Shown one piece after another: positions 57,414-64,000 of a DNA stretch of 64,000 nucleotides. The first letter of the stretch is position 1. The number at the start of each line of letters is the position of its first letter. A model generated the notes under the pieces. It saw only the letters and a program-made list of their open reading frames with translations, had not been told where the DNA came from and did no database searches. A program made the position numbers and the translations under genes. Source of the DNA: Oxyruncus cristatus (Eukaryota > Chordata > Aves > Passeriformes > Cotingidae); contig VXAY01002912.1 of NCBI GenBank assembly GCA_013399855.1, positions 447,816 to 511,815 on the forward strand, given 5' to 3'.

Positions 57414-57443
57414 TGTAAAATAACCCAAACTGGTTATTTTACA
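57414..57443. other. Perfect 12-bp inverted repeat with 6-nt loop
   Basis: TGTAAAATAACC, loop CAAACT, GGTTATTTTACA. The arms are exact reverse complements and the pairing resumes for two more bases after one mismatch. It would fold in a PALS2 3'UTR transcript. Its function is unknown. Confidence 0.8.
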
Positions 57444-58740
57444 AGCATTTTTCACTCTAAGTGTCTCTCTTGGGCCTAAAACCAGTAAGTTATACTAGTC
57501 CTAAATACTGATGTTTGTACGACTACTATTTCCTCTACAAGACACGAGTAGAGAATCCCAGAAAATTTCCATCAGAAAGCCTGTTAAACATACTTGAAAA
57601 CTGAGAAGGAGAGGCTAAAAATAAATAAAGCCGGGAAAACAAAAAAAAAAGGGCCAGGACTTCAGCACTGCTTGTCACCACAGTCCACCAGAGAAGGCAA
57701 ATTGAAGTACCTTTACGTACAGAAACCCTTTCAATGGCCCAGGAGAGGTTTTGGGGGGCAGCTGGGAGCTGAGGGGTACTTAAGGCAAGAGGCCTAGCAG
57801 ACTACAAGTCTGTGTATCCAGTAACCACTATGTAGACATCAATTAAGTGATGTCACCACTTTTGCAGAAGTAGTATCATGAAGTTTGGCAATAACAATGT
57901 GGTAGCTGAACCCTTCGGAATTTGGGTGAGGCAGGCAAGAAACCCTGCATGAAACAAACACTCGGCGCAGATTCGCGCGACAGAGGTGACAGAGCTCCAG
58001 CTGTAGCTTGTTTTAGAGCTGCACCTACAGGCACAGCAAGCGAGGAACAGCATCTGCCTCAAGGTTCAGTCTGAGCTGAGCAGTAAGCTAGAGGAAGCCT
58101 GGATGGGAGACCAAGAAATAGGTGAAGTAAGTTTGAATTTATGTACACAATATTAGCTCATGCGTGAGGAGAGGTAAGAACCCATAGTTCCTTATTTCTG
58201 GAGTGCTCTTCTTGATTGTCCTCCTCTGGTCCTTAAGCACAGCAGAGAGACCATCTGGGCTCCAGGGGGTACCCAGCCAAGGATTTTCTGTGTTTTAAAG
58301 AGAAAAAGTTTCCTATTTCTCAGCTGAATCACCCTCTTCAAAACAAAACAAAACCAAACCCAGATGACCTCCTGAGCACTGAGCTGCAGGCAATTTGTAC
58401 AGCAAGTCACTTAGGTATGATTTTAGAAGATGCAGTGAGTACAGAGGATGGCGAAATAAATGTCACATTTTGAGCCTATCCAAGATGCGACAGTTTATAT
58501 AAACGCAAATTCAAAAGCGATGAGCTGATCCGCCGTCCTGCTTCACAAAGCTTTTGTATGACTAAGTACACAGAGCTGCCCTGATCTGAGAACACGGCAC
58601 AAGTTACAGATACTGCATTGGTTATAAATTCAATTTTCCTTGCCTACAAAGGTCTTGTCATTTTTGCTCCAATTTTACCTTCACTGTATATTTGCAGAAC
58701 ATTTTGAAAGACCTTTATAAATCTATGCAAGACGACATAT

Positions 58741-58785
58741 TCCATTATAATTATATATCCCACTTTCCATTATAATTATCCCACT
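58741..58785. repeat. Short direct duplication in presumed PALS2 3'UTR
   Basis: TCCATTATAATTAT...CCCACT occurs twice in succession, the first copy carrying an extra ATAT. It looks like a replication-slippage product. Confidence 0.8.
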
Positions 58786-61700
58786 GAACTTGAACTGCAT
58801 CTTGTCACATGATGCAGAACCTAAAATAGACCTGCTAGTAACATTTAGAGACAGCAAGGTAATCACCTGGGTACACATGCACCGGGGTATTTACATGAAA
58901 GTTGAGACTGGTGCACGCTTCAGGGAATTTTTGGTGAATTGAGGGAAATAACTTACGGGTCTTGGCATACTGACTGTACTTCTACGTATAACTTTTCATT
59001 CACAGGGCAACGACAGTGTTTCTTCTATAAGTCTCTATATGTACAGAATTTTACAGCACCTCATGCACTGTCCAAAACAGATAGAAATTACAGATAAATA
59101 TAGAATTTTTTAGGTTGAAATATCTGTATATTTAGAAAAATATACATTAGTAAACACAATAAACCAGGTAGAGAAGTGTACCAGTTCTAAAGTCTCACAT
59201 GCAGGTACATTTCTGGATTAAGTCATGGTAGCTTAGTAATGTGATAACCAACATGAGCATTTTTTTGTTTTACCATCCACATACATACATATACACAGAC
59301 AACTACTTGATAATTTACTTTTCTAAACTACTTAAATATTTATCTTGTGATACATACCACATATCTTAAACATTTAGCAGCATCTTCACCTCGCTCAGAC
59401 ACACCTATTGTAATCATTAACAGTCAATGTAAAAAGTTTTCCTGTTAGTATCTGGAAAATTAATGCTTAGTACAGAATGAGATACATGAAATCCCAGTTA
59501 TTTTAACTCCTCTGAAATACTTCAAACAGCTGTTCTATGAAATGTTTTCACTTGCTCAAAATGAGCCTTTCATAGTGTCTTTCTCCCCTAATTGCACAAT
59601 GTACAGGTCCCTGTCTAACAGCTGATCCAGCACACCCTGGCAGGTAAAGACTATCATCGCTGTGGATGTCACTGAAATGGCACCAGCACTGTAAGAACCT
59701 CCAAGAATTCTCTTTTAAAAAAAAGTAACTGTCATTCTCATGCAAGTCATCCTACCAGGCAGTGACAAACTAAGCAGAGTATCTGATGAAAATCTGGTTT
59801 TGCTAAAAAACAAAACCAAAACCCACCACTGCAAAAAACAAGCCAACCTCTCTCCCTCTCTCAGCATTAAACACGTGCCAATGTGAACCCTCAAGATTTA
59901 ACAGTGCAAGGAGTGTGGTGTTTGGGTTGTTTTCCCCCTTACAGCCTGGCATGTGGATACCCAGATAAAACCTGCAGACACTTCCATACAATCATTGTCT
60001 GCAACCTAAGCAAGCCATCTTCTCTTATTGCTTAAGAATTGTACTGCTTGTTGGCATCTACACTACCACCACCCAATGCCCAGCCACCGCTGTGCTCTCT
60101 GCCTGATTTAAACCCAGGGCAAACCTGTAGCTAATGCTAAAGCTTTAGGCTTTAGCAAGTATGTGGCTATTTTGGAGATTGCTAACTAGGAGACTCTTTT
60201 GACAGTGTTCTCTCTGGGATGGAAACAGAAGGAGCAGAAAGCTTTTCCAGACTAAACCTTGGTGTCCATGTTTCATGTGTTTCATTTGTTAAAGTAAACT
60301 TACAGAAAAAAAAAAGATGAAAATAAGTGATGTTTGCAATCTAAAATACTATGATGTGTAAACTGAAGAATCTTCTCATTCCATTCATTAGGGAAGAGTG
60401 AACTCAGCCCATTTTTGGCATCATAAGTAAGAGTATTTTTCTAACTCATAATGAAAAGGCATCATATCTGTCCAGACAGCACATCTTATTTACAGCACAT
60501 GGAGGTCTCCTCTGACACAACATACAAACACAGTTCAGTCATGTTCAGCATAGAGTGCCAAAAGCAAATTATTAATATAGTCAAGCAACAGCCCTGCTAT
60601 CATTTACTGCTACATACAAAACTTGATCCAGTTCTCAAAGCAGCCTCTGAGTGACAGGATCACAGAACATGTTTCCTGGGAAAGGAAACTGAGAGTCCCA
60701 TGCTGGTGCCACATTTAAAAGCTCCGCCAAACTTAAACAAAACCAGAGAAAACACATCCTGAAAAGTATAGCAGTAAAACAAAGTAGTGGTACAAATTTT
60801 CCTTAGAGAATTTCAGATTCCCTCTAGAAGACCGAAATCTCAGTATTAAGAGCCACAAAGATTTCCTGTGCTATACACAGGTTTGACTGACATTTTCCAC
60901 ATACATTGGGATTTGAAGTCCCCTCTGCCCCTTTTTCCCTACAACAACCAACTTCATAGGCTTTGTAAAAATCATTTGTAGTATATGGGTGTTTTGAGGG
61001 ATTTTTCTCAACACACTTTTCCTGTAGTGCATGAACTCCATTTTTTCTTTTCCTTGTGCACATAAAAGTCTTTTGAGAGCCCCAGGAAGCAATACTGTTT
61101 TACAGTGTCTAAGCCTGTCTTCCTCCAGAAATAGTTCTGAGGAAGCTGCCTTTTGATAGCATTCCGTGTCACACTTTGGTGTTGAAAAAGAATCCAGAAG
61201 CCAGGTGCCTGTCACCAGATGGAAGAGAAATTAAACAGATGACTTCAGTTTAGACACCTAACCCAGAACGTGATGGTGAATGTGACTATATACAACAGCT
61301 GACACTATAATATAAAACACGGTCACAAAAAGAGCTCGTCTGAGCAACAAGCTGTCTTCTCGTTCTGTTCTCATTAAGCAGAAATTTACATCAGCCTAAG
61401 TTTTGATCGATGAACTTGAACCTAATACGAATTACATCAATGAGCCTACTGAGGGGAGAACTGTCACTAAACAAAAGAAAATACATTGTAAAACGAAAAA
61501 GGTATAAACAATATTGCTTTTTAGCTGTAAGCTTCCAATTCACAAGCTATCTAATGAAAAATGCAACTAAAAACAATGTGAGAAAAAGCACAGTAATGCC
61601 ATTACACAACACTCATAAAATACAGCAGTTGATCACACACAAATATTTAAAAGATAATTTAGAACCCAGCTAGGCATCACAGGAAATGAAGCCACAGATC

Positions 61701-62633
61701 ACTATACAAATAGAGAACAATGTTCTAAGAAAAGAAAATGCCTTTTTTTTTTTTTCTCCTTAAAGCAATGTGTTTTCAGAAGTGTGAATAAATAGTCCTA
61801 AACATTAAGTGTCACCTACAAGGCTCCACATTATCAGGTTCTCTCTCAAGCTACTTCACCATTATTCAAATTGCACTGAATTACCTTGTGTATGACTTTC
61901 TAACATCAGTACTTCAACTCTAGTGGGTTAACAGGTTGGCTCCCAGGAAAGCCTAATAAGCAGCTTGCAAGGTATTGCTCTACGTTAACTCAGGAGACAG
62001 ATATAAGGGAACCTACATAAAAGTTACCTAAATCAAGAGATATCAATAACTTGTGAAACATCAGGAATGCACCCACATTAAGCTGAAAGAAGCTGGAGCA
62101 ATGGAGCTATTTGTTGCTGCTTTTAATATTTAAAATTCTGCTCCCATGAAATTTTTATTTTTTAAGGAATTTAAAAAAAACCCGAAGAAATTAGTATTCT
62201 TTCCTAATAAGAGCGATAGACTTTTGATCGGTTTAACACTGACATTAACAAATTTTACAAAAATTGTTTCAAGTATCCTTTTTTTAATCACAGTGAAAAT
62301 GTAAGACCAAGATGTAAATGTTGAAGTGAATGAATGAAAGTTTCTCAGATGAAAAAGGCAAAGGTACTAAATCAAAACATAGAAAAATGCTTAAACGCAT
62401 TTCCTTTATGTGATATGAATAGAAAGGTTATCTGTAAAAAGTTAGAAAAATTAAAATAAATTACATATTTAAGTACACTTTCTCTTCAACATTTTTATAA
62501 AAATTCAGAACAGTGTACTTTTGAATATACACAGAGTAAAAATGCACAGGTGCTGTAGGTTATCATCGGTATCTACATGTCACATTTGCTGCTGTTGGTT
62601 TTATTTTGTTACTTAAGCTCCTCTGGAGACACT

Positions 62634-62810
62634 TCAATACACCCAGCTGATGGGGACCCACTGCGGCTCCAGCCTCAGTCTCTCAATGGCAGTCTGCAGC
62701 TTCTCGAAGGCTTTGTCCAGGTTGTCATTGACAATGGTCAGGTCAAAGTAGTGGTTGTACGCTCTCTGGATCCGGGCGCTCTCATCTACTGTTTTTTTCA
62801 AATCAGTGTC
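62634..62810 (-). CDS. PALS2: PALS2 (MPP6) last coding exon
   Basis: On the minus strand, acceptor TCTTCCACAG precedes 177 coding bases, phase 0, encoding DTDLKKTVDESARIQRAYNH, then YFDLTIVNDNLDKAFEKLQ and PQWVPISWVY with a TGA stop. This is the C-terminal end of the guanylate-kinase-like domain of a p55-type MAGUK, and the QWVPxSWVY ending is the MPP6/PALS2 C-terminus. PALS2 is a membrane-associated scaffold with L27, PDZ and SH3 domains encoded beyond this window. Its convergent position next to GSDME matches human synteny. Confidence 0.94.
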   Translation of the reverse strand, partial: DTDLKKTVDESARIQRAYNHYFDLTIVNDNLDKAFEKLQTAIERLRLEPQWVPISWVY

Positions 62811-64000
62811 CTGTGGAAGAGATTTTGAAGGATTACTAAATCTAAATCTTACTAAAGATTTGATGATAAGACTTGGCAAATCCTTATAAGCACAGAAGAA
62901 TATCCCTTCAGTACATATTACAAAGCTATATACTGAATATATTTTAAAAATAAGAAAAGTTTTCATTTATAGTAAATCCATGCAGAACTTTCGTTAAAAT
63001 ACATTAAAAGGGCTGAAAAAGTTACAAGCTGTGCCAATAATGTTAAATATGGCAAGAAAATGTTTGCCAGTCTTGCAATTTTGAATCATTAGAAGCACGT
63101 GAACTTGGGCTGGTGTGCACAACAGGTAGTTAATCCTTTTGTATGTGCAACTGATTATCCAACCAGAATAAAATTAATGCGTTGGGAATGACTGACTCAA
63201 TCAGTTTTGTAAATATACTTGTGCCCCTTTTACTTCTACAGAAAGCACCAAAAGTACAAGACTTAAATCAGTAATGAAACAAACACCAGTGAAAGATACA
63301 TTTCTATCAGAATAAAGCTCTAGAATACCATATGGCTTTTAGAGGCAGCATTTCAGCCTTGCTCACCTGACATTGGTTTGTAAACTACTGCTGCATTACT
63401 GTAGTTCTGACATGAGCTGCAAAATATGCAGGAAATTTATATTCCTACATGATGAAGCTTCGTGAAGGTACCTCTGAGCACATTTTTGTGTTTCATTAGT
63501 CCTACATTCTTAGAAAATTCCTCTCCACTTTTGCATAACAGAATTTTTTTTGTAAGCAGTTATGAGATTTGTCCCCCTTTACAATATTTACTTTCATATT
63601 TTCAAGTCCTGACACAGCTGTCAATACAAAAGCCAAAATGAAAAAGTATGTTTGAGAATAGCCTTTCCTTCACAGTAAATGACGGAGACAAGTAAATGTG
63701 TGACTACAAGAGCCGGAATTTCTGTAATGGAATGGCTTAGAATGCTAGAAATAATACAGACAGACCCAGTAACAAGCAGAATATCATACTTAAAATGGCA
63801 TTTGTTTTTCATTTGTTGAGGAAGCACAAGAATATGAAATAGGAAATCATACTCTATACACATGGGCACAGATACGATTCAGAATCCGTAAAGACACAAA
63901 AATGCATATTTGAAATGTAACTATGCTCTTTATTATTCATAAGGAGAAGTAACAGAGAGGCAAAGATGTCCCTTAGGGAATCAAATATTAGGAAATGCAG
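62811..64000 (-). other. PALS2: PALS2 last intron, part
   Basis: No frame here matches the GUK-domain residues expected upstream, so the preceding exon lies beyond the window. AT-rich, no recognised repeat. Confidence 0.7.

Larger units (their letters stand above)
55901..62633 (-). other. PALS2: PALS2 3'UTR, extent inferred
   Basis: The 6.7 kb behind the PALS2 stop (read on the minus strand) holds no recognisable CR1 or other transposon and no coding frame. It is AT-rich and ends at a well-formed minus-strand poly(A) signal at 55921-55926. The absence of repeats over this length fits a long 3'UTR. Shorter alternative ends are possible at minus-strand AATAAA sites such as 57103-57108 and 56001-56006. 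Confidence 0.45.

Noticed and set aside
1..64000. CRISPR arrays, bacterial operons, prophage or viral genes
   Set aside because: The window is spliced vertebrate DNA. No spacer-repeat array, ribosome-binding-site-led operon or intact viral gene is present, and no clear endogenous retrovirus was recognised.

Overview
This window is nuclear DNA from a vertebrate, most likely a bird. Its genes are split into short exons with GT/AG junctions. The interspersed repeats I can recognise are CR1 LINE fragments, several ending in the ATTCTATG/ATTCTGTG-type tail seen in avian genomes, and I see no Alu, B1 or L1. The gene order OSBPL3 - GSDME - PALS2 (MPP6) matches the conserved block on human 7p15.3. 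The species cannot be read from the sequence. Turtle or crocodilian is possible but less likely given the compact introns and the CR1 types.

Layout. (1) 1-14119, plus strand: the last eight coding exons of OSBPL3, encoding about 305 C-terminal residues (most of the OSBP-related lipid-transfer domain). The 3'UTR probably runs to about 19.6 kb. (2) About 19.6-28.2 kb: intergenic DNA with two minus-strand CR1 fragments and no convincing gene. (3) 28.2-28.96 kb: a CpG island interrupted by a 109-base run of N, probably the GSDME promoter and noncoding first exon. (4) 32347-52895, plus strand: the complete coding part of GSDME (gasdermin E), nine coding exons joined in frame to 501 residues. CR1 copies lie in introns 3, 5 and 9. 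(5) About 53.1-55.9 kb: a short gap between convergent genes. (6) About 55.9-62.81 kb, minus strand: a probable long 3'UTR and the last coding exon of PALS2, followed to the window end by its last intron.

The three genes do not form a functional pathway. OSBPL3 is a sterol/phosphoinositide-binding ER contact-site protein, GSDME is the executioner of caspase-3-triggered lytic death, and PALS2 is a MAGUK scaffold. They are neighbours through old synteny.

The most interesting material is in GSDME. The caspase cleavage motif appears to have shifted by three residues relative to the human site. An in-frame alternative acceptor would add 18 residues at the exon 2/3 junction. The exon whose skipping causes human DFNA5 deafness keeps the same frame-breaking phase and sits behind an intron of only 116 bp. 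I found no previously undescribed biological system, only an ordinary conserved vertebrate locus with a few points worth checking.
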